DNA of 39,016 nucleotides from Anaerolineae bacterium (lineage in GTDB: Bacteria; Chloroflexota; Anaerolineae; Promineifilales; Promineifilaceae). The stretch covers positions 1 to 39,016 of the forward strand of contig JADLAX010000064.1 of the NCBI GenBank assembly GCA_020848035.1, read 5' to 3'. Positions 1 through 8,827 of the stretch are shown in pieces. Each line of letters starts with the position of its first letter. The first letter of the stretch is position 1. The notes beneath the pieces are model-generated. The model did not search any database, had not been told where the DNA came from, and saw only the letters and a list, made by a program, of their open reading frames with translations. A program made the translations under genes and the position numbers.

Positions 1-86
1 CACCCGGCAGGGTGGGCAGCCGGGGTTCGTTGCCAGCGCCAAATTGGGTTAAGATTGGCCAAACCATTGCCCATTTAAGGACGCAC

Positions 87-1352
87 ATGACGGAGATCAC
101 CGACCCGACCTATGCCCAACAACTCGACGCCCAAGACCCGTTGGCCCATTTCCGGGAACGGTTTGTCATTGAGGATCCCGATCTGATTTACCTGGACGGC
201 AACTCGTTGGGCCGCCTGCCGCAAAAAAGCACCCAACTGGCGCAGGACCTGGTGACGCGGCAGTGGGGTCAGCGGCTGATCCGCGGCTGGAACGAGGGGT
301 GGATCGATCTCCAGGCCCAGATTGGCGGCAAAATCGGCCAGCTCATTGGCGCACGTGCCGACGAAGTCATTGTGGCCGACTCGACGTCGCTCAACCTGTT
401 TAAGCTGGCATTGGCGGCGGTGCAATACAACAACGGCCGTTCCAAAATCATCACCGACGACCTCAACTTTCCCTCCGACCTGTACATTTTGCAGGGCGTG
501 GCGCAGCTGGCTGGACGGCCGTTGCAGCTGCAAATCGTCCCCTCAGACGGCATTCATGGCCCGGTGGACGCGCTGGCCCAGGCCATCGACGAAGACACCG
601 CCCTGGTGGCCCTCAGCCACACCGTCTTCAAAAGCAGCTACACCTATGACCTGACGGCCGTTACCCAACTGGCCCACCACGCCGGGGCGCTCATGCTGTG
701 GGACCTGAGCCACTCCGCCGGCTCCGTGCCCGCCGATTTACACGCCGCCAATGCACCGCTGGCCGTGGGCTGCACCTACAAATACCTCAACGGCGGTCCC
801 GGCTCACCCGCCTTTTTGTATGTGCAGCGCGATTGGCAGACCCGGCTGGGCAACCCCATCACCGGCTGGATGGGGCACCAAAACATGTTCGACTTTGCCC
901 TGGATTACCAGCGCGACCCCGGCTTGCGCCACTTCCTCACCGGCACGCCACCCGTTTTGTCCACGGCCCTCATCGAGCCAGGTGTCGATTTACTGCTGGA
1001 GGCGGGCATGGACCAGCTGCGGGCCAAGTCGGTGCAGCAAACCAGTTACCTCATCGACCTGTGGCGCGCCTGGTTAGAACCCCTGGGCTTTCGCCTGAAC
1101 TCCCCGGCGGACGCGGCCCGGCGCGGCTCCCACGTCTCCCTGGGCCACGACGACGGCTGGCGCATCAGCCAGGCACTCATCAACGAGATGCGCGTCATCC
1201 CCGATTTTCGCCGGCCAGACAACATTCGTCTGGGCATCGCCCCCCTCTACACCCGCTACAGCGACATCCACGAAGCGATGCGCCGCCTGCGCCAGGTGGT
1301 CACGGATCGCCTGTTCGAACAGTATCCGGCCGCGCAAAAAACGGTTACCTGA
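87..1352 (+). CDS. kynU: Kynureninase
   Basis: PLP-dependent cytosolic enzyme that cleaves L-kynurenine to anthranilate and alanine in tryptophan catabolism. The 421-residue product has the family hallmarks: YLDGNSLG near residue 35, a GWNEGW segment, DSTSLNLFK, and the PLP lysine in the YKYLNGGPG motif (about K232). Length fits bacterial kynureninases. The ATG at 87 is chosen because AAGG lies six bases upstream. An in-frame GTG at 12 would add 25 residues of low-complexity sequence with no family match. It contains three copies of the ACGGCCGT palindrome. No other kynurenine-pathway gene is visible, so the pathway context lies outside the window. The DinB-fold gene follows after 44 bases and may be cotranscribed. 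Confidence 0.93.
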   Translation: MTEITDPTYAQQLDAQDPLAHFRERFVIEDPDLIYLDGNSLGRLPQKSTQLAQDLVTRQWGQRLIRGWNEGWIDLQAQIGGKIGQLIGARADEVIVADSTSLNLFKLALAAVQYNNGRSKIITDDLNFPSDLYILQGVAQLAGRPLQLQIVPSDGIHGPVDALAQAIDEDTALVALSHTVFKSSYTYDLTAVTQLAHHAGALMLWDLSHSAGSVPADLHAANAPLAVGCTYKYLNGGPGSPAFLYVQRDWQTRLGNPITGWMGHQNMFDFALDYQRDPGLRHFLTGTPPVLSTALIEPGVDLLLEAGMDQLRAKSVQQTSYLIDLWRAWLEPLGFRLNSPADAARRGSHVSLGHDDGWRISQALINEMRVIPDFRRPDNIRLGIAPLYTRYSDIHEAMRRLRQVVTDRLFEQYPAAQKTVT

Positions 1353-1396
1353 GTTTTACAATTACCAATCAAATCTCAGAAAGAAAGGAGCACAAG

Positions 1397-1879
1397 ATGG
1401 CTGACAGAAAGAATGTAGAAATCGCAACCAAATTGAATGAGTCACGAGCAGAGCTGATGGCGTTTTTTGATGGGTTGGCGGAGGAAGAGTGGGATACGGC
1501 CGTTTACCACGAAGAATCCACCTGGACCATCACCGACATCCTGCGCCACCTGGTAGATGCCGAGCGCGGCATGATGGGCATGATCGTGCAGTGGCAGCGT
1601 GGCAAAGACCCCGTCCCGCCCGACTTTGACCTGGCTCGCTGGAACAACCGCGTGGTGCAAAAAGCCGCCGAGAAAACCCCCGACGAACTCATCGCTGAAT
1701 TTCGCCAGAATCGCATCAATCTCCTCAGCTTTATTGACACCCTGCATGATGAAGATTGGAGCAAACAAGGGCGGCACGGCAGCCTGCGCATCATGAGCAT
1801 CGAAGAGGTGTGCCGCCTCATTGCCGACCATGAATTAGATCATTTACGTGTCATGAAAGAAGCTTTGGGAACTGCCTGA
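1397..1879 (+). CDS. DinB-superfamily protein
   Basis: Product of 160 residues with the four-helix DinB/YfiT fold signature. Family members are metal-dependent, and many are thiol-dependent transferases (bacillithiol, mycothiol). The usual three-histidine site is visible as H51 in the ILRHLVDAE helix and H145/H149 in ADHELDHL. The start is ATG 1397, with AAAGGAG seven to thirteen bases upstream. It lies close behind kynU and could be translated from the same message. The substrate cannot be told from sequence. The name DinB here refers to the Bacillus damage-inducible family, not to DNA polymerase IV. One ACGGCCGT copy at 1496 is the last before the palindrome-free island. Confidence 0.85.
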   Translation: MADRKNVEIATKLNESRAELMAFFDGLAEEEWDTAVYHEESTWTITDILRHLVDAERGMMGMIVQWQRGKDPVPPDFDLARWNNRVVQKAAEKTPDELIAEFRQNRINLLSFIDTLHDEDWSKQGRHGSLRIMSIEEVCRLIADHELDHLRVMKEALGTA

Positions 1880-1893
1880 AAGGCATAAAAAAT

Positions 1894-1930
1894 GAGATAC
1901 CCCACAAGCAGGGCGCTTATGAGGTATCTC
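1894..1930. terminator. Possible terminator hairpin
   Basis: GAGATACC (1894-1901) and GGTATCTC (1923-1930) form a perfect 8-bp stem just after the DinB-fold gene. On the plus strand no T-run follows; on the minus strand the stem is followed by a T-rich run. It may be a terminator, but its direction is unclear. Confidence 0.35.
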
Positions 1931-2117
1931 TCGGGGGGGAGCCAGGTACAGTGTAGCAAAATTCAATAGAACCGCAACAATGTGAAATTTTCCACAGACG
2001 AACTTGATTCAGGAGTAAAAAACCAACCACACTGGCTATCACTTGCTCGATACAACGATTTGACCAAAACTGCGTACATTGGGCTAGTGCTGTTTTAAGA
2101 CAAATGGAGCGTATCAG

Positions 2118-2366
2118 ATGAGCAAATCAAATGTTGAGAAAGTTTTAGCCGACCAGTTTGTGTGCAGCCACTGCAAAAACGTGGGCGCTCACGTGGAGAA
2201 GTTGTCCATGACAGGAACGGGCATTTCCCGCTTTTTAGAAATTCAACCGTACCGGTATGCCTTCGTATCCTGCCTTAACTGCGGCTTTACAGAGGTGTTT
2301 AACCTGAAAATGCTGGAAGGCAAAGATGATCTGGGCACCTTCCTGGACATCCTGTTTGCCAACTAA
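2118..2366 (+). CDS. Zinc-ribbon protein, DUF2082-like
   Basis: Small protein of 82 residues with two CxxC knuckles: CSHC near residue 17 and CLNC near residue 53. Between them is a TGTGISRFLEIQ stretch and after them an aromatic GFTEVF segment, the layout of the Zn-ribbon family described as nucleic-acid binding (DUF2082). A role in nucleic-acid binding is inferred from the family only. GGAG lies upstream of ATG 2118. It stands alone at the left edge of the region lacking ACGGCCGT copies, so it may have arrived with the island or simply be too short to carry a copy. Confidence 0.75.
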   Translation: MSKSNVEKVLADQFVCSHCKNVGAHVEKLSMTGTGISRFLEIQPYRYAFVSCLNCGFTEVFNLKMLEGKDDLGTFLDILFAN

Positions 2367-2429
2367 GCCAATAGCAATACTTTTCCGCCTGACCAATTAA
2401 GAGCCCTATCTTTGCAGATTTGTATTTTT

Positions 2430-2497
2430 GCCACGGATTAACACGGAGTCTCACGGATTTTAGCGTGTAATCAGGGCTAATTCGTGAGATCCGTGGC
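2430..2497. repeat. Inverted repeat with AATTCGTG/ATCCGTGGC core
   Basis: GCCACGGAT (2430-2438) pairs with ATCCGTGGC (2489-2497), and an inner TCTCACGA-like segment is also repeated inversely. The right-hand core (2479-2497) recurs almost unchanged at 8588-8606 and in a diverged form at 31812-31831. It fills the gap between the zinc-ribbon gene and the DUF3592 gene. Confidence 0.6.
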
Positions 2498-2587
2498 GTG
2501 ATTTTTCGGCAAAGCGAAAAGTGCAAACATAGTCTTAAGAGGACACCATTCACTGCACTCAAGTTGCTTCACTGCTTTCACTGGAAA

Positions 2588-3034
2588 ATGGCCATGTCTT
2601 TTAATGAGGTTAATATCTGCATCAACTTGCCATTCTGTTTTGCCACTAGCCTTGTACTAATAGGTTTAGGACTTTGGGAACGCTATAAGTCAAAGGCTTT
2701 GGTGAGCGCAGCAAAAAAAGCAAGAGGAGATATTATCGGCAGTGAGCCCAGACCGACGCGCACGAACACACCCACACGTTGTGCCCTGGTTCGATTTGTC
2801 ACTCACAATGGAGAGGAAAAGCTGCACAGAGCCAGATTTGGCCCTCCCTGGACAAGCAGTCGACCTGGGGAACAGGTACAAATTCTTTACAATCCCAAAA
2901 ATCCTGAGGAGGCACGCATCAACTCATTCGTTGAGCTTACTATGCTATGGAGTGTACTCCTCTCGATTGGCCTCTTCCTTTTCGTTTTCAGTCTCGCCTG
3001 GCTAGGCGTTATGCTGCTGCAAACAGCCACGTAA
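2588..3034 (+). CDS. DUF3592-like membrane protein
   Basis: Product of 148 residues if started at ATG 2588 (ATG 2594 is also possible). It has a hydrophobic segment near residues 10-25, a soluble part, and a second membrane segment near residues 115-145. The soluble part contains VRFVTHNGEE, then GEQVQILYNPKNPEEARI, which matches the DUF3592 pattern in which a GDKV-x-VLYDP-like motif precedes the last helix. No biochemical role is known for the family. The 30 upstream codons of the same frame look non-coding and overlap an inverted repeat, so they were left out. The ribosome site is weak. It lies inside the palindrome-free island, directly before the truncated RHS gene. Confidence 0.65.
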   Translation: MAMSFNEVNICINLPFCFATSLVLIGLGLWERYKSKALVSAAKKARGDIIGSEPRPTRTNTPTRCALVRFVTHNGEEKLHRARFGPPWTSSRPGEQVQILYNPKNPEEARINSFVELTMLWSVLLSIGLFLFVFSLAWLGVMLLQTAT

Positions 3035-3103
3035 GATGAGTGTGGTTTTATGAAGTAGGCATCCTGAGGGTTCGATTCGCAATAACCTCCTTTCCTGACC
3101 AGT

Positions 3104-6100
3104 TTGAGGCCAGTGTCGCACAACAGTTTTGCTCGCTTTCCTGACATTCCAGTACAAACAAGCGCATGGAAACCGCCAAAATCCAGGGGCCAGCTCGCCC
3201 TCACCTCGCCAGACAGCTGTGTCTTGTCGGCGACCAACGATGCCCTGGAAAATATCTGCACCCTGTACGACTATGACGATGCAGGCAACCAGATTACCAC
3301 CACCAACGCCCTGAACCAGACCAGCCTGACGGTGTATGACAGTGCCAATCGGCCGTTCCTCACCGTGCGCAACTGGGACGGCACCCCCATCAGCAGCGAG
3401 AACGATTGCAGCTTCCCGCCAGCTCAATCCGATACCAATGTCTGTTCTGTCACTTACTTTGATGAACTCGGCCGTCGCAGCGGCAGCAAGAATGCGCTGG
3501 GCAATCTGACCGATTATGAATACGATGGGCTGGGACGGCTCATTACCACCACCCGCTACCTGGAAAACGGCACGGTGCCGGTAGAGACGGTCATTGAATA
3601 TGATGCGCTGGGCAATCGTCTGACCCAAACCGATGCCGAAGGAAATGATATTTCCTTCGTTTATGATGAATTGAACCGGATGGAAACCTCCACAACCGAG
3701 GAAGGGGTGACGCAAACGAACTATTACAATGCTGCGGGCTGGGTAACGCAAACCGTTGATACGCTGCAACACGCCACCACCTTTGGCTATGATGATTTGG
3801 GCCGCCGCTTGACAGTGACCGATGCTGAAAGCAACGTGACCACCTACGAGTATGATGCGCTGGGCAACCAGACGGCGATGATTGATGCCAAAACCATCCG
3901 CACCACCTATGAATATGATGATCTCAACCGGCTGGAGCGGGTGATTGAAAATGACGTGCCGGGCAGCAATCCCACCAATGAGACCGACGTGGTCACCGAG
4001 TACAGCTACGACGCACTGGGTAATCGGGTGCATATCACCAATGCGCTGGGGATTACCAACACCCATACAACGTATGATGTCCTCAACCGGCCCTGGATTG
4101 TGGAGGATGCACTGAAGAACCAGACCGTGACGCTGTACAACGCGCTCGGTTACCGCATCGTGATGACCGACGGCAATGCGGCCGTCACCACTTATGGCTA
4201 CGATGGACTAAACCGCCTGACAACCATCAACTATCTGACCGACGGCGTTACTGTACAGTACCAATATGATGCCCTGGGCAACCGCAAGGTGATGACTGAC
4301 AGCCTGGGCACCACCAACTACGACTACGATGACCTCTACCGCCTGACGGAGGTGATTGACCCCTTTAACGCCACGGTGGGCTATGACTATGATAAAGTGG
4401 GTAACCGCACCAGCCTGACCTACCCTGACAGCCGCGTGGTGACCTACACTTACGATTTTGACAACCGGCTGAAAACGGTTCTGGATTGGGACAGTGGCAC
4501 CACAACGTATGAGTACGATCTGGCTGGCCGCCTCATCACCACCACCCTGCCCAGTGATGTGGTCTCGGTTAACACCTATGACGACGCCAACCGGCTGACT
4601 AACTTGAGCCATACTTCCAGCAATGATGTCTTGATTGCTAACTTCGAATATGAACTGGACGGTCTGGGCAACCGCACCACGGTGACGGAAACGATTCGCC
4701 AACCCGGTGCATTGGCTGGGGTGACGGCTTTCCTGGAAGAAAATGGCCAGCTGGTGCTGGAAGCGGAAAGCGGCACGGCCAACGCGGGCACAACACACGC
4801 CTGGAACAGCCAGACGGCGCAAACCGACTATGCGGGCAGTGCTTACATGCGCGCCTTGCCGGATATTGGTCAGCAGTACGATGCCATCGCCACGGCCGAC
4901 AGCCCTGGGTTGAACTTTACTGTGCAGATTGACAACCCTGGCAGCTACACCATCTGGGCACGGGGCATGGCTCCCGATGCCGCCGGGGATTCGCTGCATG
5001 TGGGCGTGAATGACGGCACGCCAACCACCGCAGCTAACCTGACCGGCTTTGCTCCCAACGAATGGACCTGGTCCCGGCTGACGATGAGCAGCACCGATGC
5101 CACTGTAGACCTGAGCAGCAGCGGCACCTACACGCTAAATGTATGGATGGCAGAGGATGGACTGCAGCTGGACAAGCTGCTGCTGGTAACCGATACAGCC
5201 ACCATTCCCACCAGCCAGGGACCACTGGAAAGCCCCACGACAACGGCTTTGCCTCCCTTGGGTGATCAGTTCATCAGTTATGAATACGATTCTCTTCATC
5301 GCTTAACGGAGGCCGTTTATACAGGCACATTCTCTGGTACCTACCAGTATGAATATGATGCCGTTGGCAACCGCAAAACGTACACGACAACCATTACCAC
5401 TACCGAAGTGATCACCTACCTCTACGACGATGCCAACCGGCTGACGCAAAGTACAATCCAGGGTGGTGACACCACGACTTATGATTGGGACGATGCCAGC
5501 CGCTTGATTACCACGACCGTTGCCAGCACTATCTCTCGCGTGTATGGCTACAGCCAGGATGGGGATTTGCTCTCAGCTCTGGTGGATGGACAGACCACCA
5601 CTTTCTTGTATGATGGCAACGGCAACCGGCTGCAAATGGCGGTTGGCAGTGAGGTGCCAACCTACACGCTAGATTACGCCAAAGGCTTCCAGACTCTGAT
5701 GGAACAGGGCGGGGCTTTTGCTATGACCAAACATTACCTCTATGGCCTGGCCTGTGTGGGTGAACTGGTGGATGCTGATGAGCCAGCCAGCAAAGAATGG
5801 CGTTTCTACCAGCGGGATGGCAACAACCTGGTGCGCCAGACAACCAATGAGCAAGAAGACATTACCCTGGCCTGGACGTTCTCGCCGGAAGGGGCAGTGG
5901 TCTTGGGTGAAGAAGGCCCGGTTACCAACCTGGATTGCGGCAACAATGCCACCTATGATTGGAGTACAGGGCTGATCTTTAAGAACGGCCGATACTTTGA
6001 TCCGCGAACAGGTATTTGGGTAATGATGGGAGGAGTATTTGTATGGCAAACCCAACTGCCCTCGCAAAGGAAAAAATCAGGAAAACGGAAAAGGGAGCAG

Positions 6101-6826
6101 CGTTTTATTTGGTTCCTGCTATTTATTCTAATCTTGTTGTCCCTTGTTGGTTGTAGTGGAGCAGAAGGCCCAACAGCAATGCCACCCTGTACACCGGATG
6201 AGATAACTTTACCTTCCAGTACCCCCGATACCCTTTTACCGCCACCTGTGATTTCAACTTCAACAGCAATGCAGCCATTTACGCCAACGGCAATACCAAC
6301 ATCTACGCAAGTTCCACCGACATCGACGCATGAACCAACCCCAACTAATATACCTAATCCACCAACACCAACTGTGCATGTTTTTCCAGGAGATTTGGCT
6401 TCTCCGATCGCTGGGCGCACATATGATAAAACTGGAGCAGACTTAGATATTATTCCTGCATCAAAACATGGTGGAGGGAACACGGCAGCGGGATCTCCTG
6501 TGGCGGCATTGATAGGTGGAAGCTATATTCATAGCCCTGACAATGGTACGACACATCGATTTGAAGTGATTATAAAGCACGGCACGGATATCCAACTTCA
6601 GTACAACCATATTGAGCCTTTGCCGAACTTGGCATTATGGCAGAATATTCAACCCGGTGAAATTATAGGTATCCTTGTGAATTGGGAAAGAGAAGACCCA
6701 GATAGATTGATAACGGACGAAAATAATCAAGGTATGGCGCATCTAGATTTGAGGTTGAAAGAGAACGGTTCTCCGAAGGATCCATCTTATCTAATTATTG
6801 GCTGGGGAGAAACATATGTACCTTAA
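3104..6826 (+). CDS. RHS/YD-repeat protein, 5'-truncated, with lectin-like insert and lipoprotein/M23-like tip
   Basis: The open frame of 1240 codons starts at a TTG with no ribosome site or signal peptide, so the true 5' end is probably missing. Residues 70-535 are YD repeats (YEYDALGNR, YDDLNRL and variants), the RHS shell that encloses toxins in known systems. Residues about 540-710 form a galactose-binding/CBM6-35-like domain (EAESG, YTIWARG, EDGLQLDKLLL). YD repeats resume and end with GRYFDPRTGIW near residue 970, the RHS core terminus. There the base composition turns AT-rich. The tip has a basic stretch, a membrane helix, a lipobox ending at C1017 (LVGC), a P/T-rich linker, and an M23-like domain (residues 1100-1240) whose HxH is replaced by HLD, so catalysis is doubtful. 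The next gene overlaps by 11 bases. Confidence 0.82.
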   Translation: MRPVSHNSFARFPDIPVQTSAWKPPKSRGQLALTSPDSCVLSATNDALENICTLYDYDDAGNQITTTNALNQTSLTVYDSANRPFLTVRNWDGTPISSENDCSFPPAQSDTNVCSVTYFDELGRRSGSKNALGNLTDYEYDGLGRLITTTRYLENGTVPVETVIEYDALGNRLTQTDAEGNDISFVYDELNRMETSTTEEGVTQTNYYNAAGWVTQTVDTLQHATTFGYDDLGRRLTVTDAESNVTTYEYDALGNQTAMIDAKTIRTTYEYDDLNRLERVIENDVPGSNPTNETDVVTEYSYDALGNRVHITNALGITNTHTTYDVLNRPWIVEDALKNQTVTLYNALGYRIVMTDGNAAVTTYGYDGLNRLTTINYLTDGVTVQYQYDALGNRKVMTDSLGTTNYDYDDLYRLTEVIDPFNATVGYDYDKVGNRTSLTYPDSRVVTYTYDFDNRLKTVLDWDSGTTTYEYDLAGRLITTTLPSDVVSVNTYDDANRLTNLSHTSSNDVLIANFEYELDGLGNRTTVTETIRQPGALAGVTAFLEENGQLVLEAESGTANAGTTHAWNSQTAQTDYAGSAYMRALPDIGQQYDAIATADSPGLNFTVQIDNPGSYTIWARGMAPDAAGDSLHVGVNDGTPTTAANLTGFAPNEWTWSRLTMSSTDATVDLSSSGTYTLNVWMAEDGLQLDKLLLVTDTATIPTSQGPLESPTTTALPPLGDQFISYEYDSLHRLTEAVYTGTFSGTYQYEYDAVGNRKTYTTTITTTEVITYLYDDANRLTQSTIQGGDTTTYDWDDASRLITTTVASTISRVYGYSQDGDLLSALVDGQTTTFLYDGNGNRLQMAVGSEVPTYTLDYAKGFQTLMEQGGAFAMTKHYLYGLACVGELVDADEPASKEWRFYQRDGNNLVRQTTNEQEDITLAWTFSPEGAVVLGEEGPVTNLDCGNNATYDWSTGLIFKNGRYFDPRTGIWVMMGGVFVWQTQLPSQRKKSGKRKREQRFIWFLLFILILLSLVGCSGAEGPTAMPPCTPDEITLPSSTPDTLLPPPVISTSTAMQPFTPTAIPTSTQVPPTSTHEPTPTNIPNPPTPTVHVFPGDLASPIAGRTYDKTGADLDIIPASKHGGGNTAAGSPVAALIGGSYIHSPDNGTTHRFEVIIKHGTDIQLQYNHIEPLPNLALWQNIQPGEIIGILVNWEREDPDRLITDENNQGMAHLDLRLKENGSPKDPSYLIIGWGETYVP
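3149..3373 (+). repeat. Direct repeat A (RHS segment), partner at 8295-8519
   Basis: This 225-bp segment aligns without gaps to 8295-8519, both starting CCAGTACAAAC and ending GTGCGCAAC. Both encode the ENICTLYxYDDAGNQIT stretch at the start of the open RHS frame. The two copies bracket 4.9 kb containing the rest of the RHS gene and the lipoprotein gene. Confidence 0.85.
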
Positions 6827-8192
6827 ACAGGTTTTCAGAAACAAGTGGATAAAGCGAGTTTTGTTTTTTCTATTTAGTTTATTGATAACTTCATGTTCAA
6901 CAGAAAGGGGTTCTTATATTTTGTTATTTAGTCATAATACGCCGGATGAGAGACAATTCCACTTAATGCGAGAGGATGGAACTCAGTTGGAATTGCTAGC
7001 ATCTGTGCCTTACGAACTCAGCTATTATGGCCTATCTCCTGATGGTACGAAACTGGCAATGGGTTTACGGACAAATTTCCTCACTATTTTGGATGTGCCA
7101 TCAGGAAAAATTATAAAAACCATCCGGGATGTTGGTGTCAATGAATTACATGAGTTAGCAGAAAAAGGAAATATTGTTTCATGGTCGCCAAATGGAAACC
7201 AGCTTGTTTTCCTACGAGAGATCTCAGCAATACAGGGAGTAGAGTTGGTTCTGTATGACACGCTAAATGACACACAACTTGTCTTAACGGCTGATGAAGC
7301 ATTATATCGTTCTCCGGCTTGGTCTCCTGATGGCCAATATCTTGCGGCTGCCAAAATGCAATCCTGTGGATTACCCCCTTGGCAATGCTCACCAGAAGCG
7401 AATAATTGGGATATTGTTGTATTTGATTTAAAGAGTCAAACTAGCCAGCAAATCACTCATTTTGAGAATATCGCTGGAAGATTTCAGAATGTATGGTCGA
7501 AGTCTTTGTGTGGCCTTAAGTGGTCTCCCACAGGAGACTTTATCTTGTTTGAGAATGGTTGTAGTGCATTTGGACAAAATGAAGGAAAGGAAGTTTTTGT
7601 AGTTTCAAGAGAAGGTGTACAGTTGGTTCAACTCACAGATTTTGATTATGATGATTCTCGATATATTGTCCGGTATACAACAAAATGGCTTGCCTCTGAT
7701 AACCAGTTGTTTGTTGCCTATTCAATTATGCCAATGATGCCGCCATCTTACGGCTTAGTGGCACAACATGGATTTGATATTTATCAACAAAGTGATTTTA
7801 ACCAAGGAAACCGAGTTGTTTTAGATAATGATGACTCTACTTACCATCCTATTTGGGCAACATATAATGATGGACAATTTTTTGCTTCCGTAGAACACGA
7901 ATCGTCAGGGTGCAGGCAATTAATTCAGGGAAATTATGATTATGGCACTTCAGAATTAACACTGACTCCGAAGTCTGACTGGCCTTTACTTGCTACTTAT
8001 TCTGATATTCTAACGTCTTCTAATGGAAGTTATCTTGCCTATCTTACAACAGGTGAAATATGCAGTGCTGAAGACCATACGCAAACTCAAATTGTGTTAG
8101 CTGATTTGGAACAGGATCAGATTACATTATTAGAAATGACGGCCTTTACAGAAGAAGTGCGACTTCTTGATTGGATTGACAGATTAGATTGA
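6816..8192 (+). CDS. Beta-propeller lipoprotein (TolB/WD40-like)
   Basis: Product of 458 residues. A lipoprotein signal peptide ends at C27 (LLITSC). At least four WSPDG-type blades follow (SPDGTKLAM, WSPNGNQLVF, WSPDGQYLAA, WSPTGDFILF), the PD40/TolB-like beta-propeller pattern. It is expected to be anchored outside the cytoplasmic membrane. ATG 6816 is chosen because GGGG lies just upstream and the signal peptide begins there; the start overlaps the stop of the RHS frame by 11 bases, so translation is probably coupled. The gene is markedly AT-rich: hand counts of 6901-6960 and 7801-7860 give 37% and 38% G+C. In RHS systems this position is usually held by the immunity gene, but a propeller lipoprotein is not a typical one. 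Confidence 0.8.
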   Translation: MYLKQVFRNKWIKRVLFFLFSLLITSCSTERGSYILLFSHNTPDERQFHLMREDGTQLELLASVPYELSYYGLSPDGTKLAMGLRTNFLTILDVPSGKIIKTIRDVGVNELHELAEKGNIVSWSPNGNQLVFLREISAIQGVELVLYDTLNDTQLVLTADEALYRSPAWSPDGQYLAAAKMQSCGLPPWQCSPEANNWDIVVFDLKSQTSQQITHFENIAGRFQNVWSKSLCGLKWSPTGDFILFENGCSAFGQNEGKEVFVVSREGVQLVQLTDFDYDDSRYIVRYTTKWLASDNQLFVAYSIMPMMPPSYGLVAQHGFDIYQQSDFNQGNRVVLDNDDSTYHPIWATYNDGQFFASVEHESSGCRQLIQGNYDYGTSELTLTPKSDWPLLATYSDILTSSNGSYLAYLTTGEICSAEDHTQTQIVLADLEQDQITLLEMTAFTEEVRLLDWIDRLD

Positions 8193-8282
8193 TTGCTTAG
8201 CTCCCTCCCAGTTTTATGCAAGCCTACCCTGCTCCGAGCGGGTCTTCCTCATAAGCTGTGGCCGGCATCCTCGCCGCGCCAC

Positions 8283-8588
8283 TTTGCTCACCGTCCAGTA
8301 CAAACGGCTATATGCAAACCGCCAAAATCCAGGAGCCAGCCCACCCTCACTGCGGCAGCCAACTGCGCCCTGTCTGCCATCAACGACGCTCTGGAAAACA
8401 TCTGCACCCTGTACGGCTACGACGATGCAGGCAACCAGATTACCACAAACAATGCCCTGAACCAGACCAACCTGACGGTGTATGATGGGGCCAATCGGCC
8501 CGTTATAACTGTGCGCAACCTTGTTCTGAGCAAAGCGGAGAACGGAACGGTGCTCCCACCGAAAGCGAAGAAATTCCCCGTCGTGTAA
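8283..8588 (+). pseudogene. RHS gene fragment (direct repeat B)
   Basis: An open frame ending at 8588 repeats the first part of the RHS frame at 3104. The 225 bp at 8295-8519 match 3149-3373 without gaps. After the NLTVYDGANRP segment the frame runs into about 20 unrelated residues and stops. It has no start site of its own, no core end and no tip, so it is read as a remnant from recombination between RHS copies. Base composition returns to GC-rich here. Confidence 0.75.
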
Positions 8589-8606
8589 ATTCGTGCAATC
8601 CGTGGC
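8588..8606. repeat. AATTCGTG-N3-TCCGTGGC-type dispersed repeat
   Basis: Nearly identical to 2479-2497. It begins in the stop codon of the RHS fragment. The rest of the gap up to 8827 holds one ACGGCCGT copy at 8757 and nothing else recognised. Confidence 0.55.
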
Positions 8607-8827
8607 CAAACAAAGACAACAACGAATTTAAGAAATTAACGAATGGGGGATTCTGCCTTCTGACTTCTTCCCAGTGAGGAACGGCCGAATTATAAAAAGC
8701 AGGCTGGGAATTGGGTAGCTTTATCCGTTGGTTGACACTTGGAACTGGGATGGGGAACGGCCGTTTCTACCACCGCACAATTTTTACCACCTGATGTTCT
8801 TAACCAGATGTAATTTCTGCCGAAATC

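Noticed and set aside
698..1879. A longer frame joining the kynureninase region to the DinB-fold protein
   Set aside because: Its first 230 residues are an out-of-frame arginine/proline-rich shadow of kynU; the real DinB-fold gene starts at ATG 1397 with a good ribosome site.
3069..3078. GGTTCGATTC resembling a tRNA T-loop
   Set aside because: The flanking bases cannot form the T-stem, and no acceptor, D or anticodon stems are found upstream.
3002..4066. Long antisense frames opposite the RHS, uvrB (20899-22161), uvrA (27470-28552) and GTPase (34798-35757) genes
   Set aside because: The opposite strand encodes clear protein families with motifs. The antisense products are rich in V, G, H and R without domains, as expected for shadows in GC-rich DNA.
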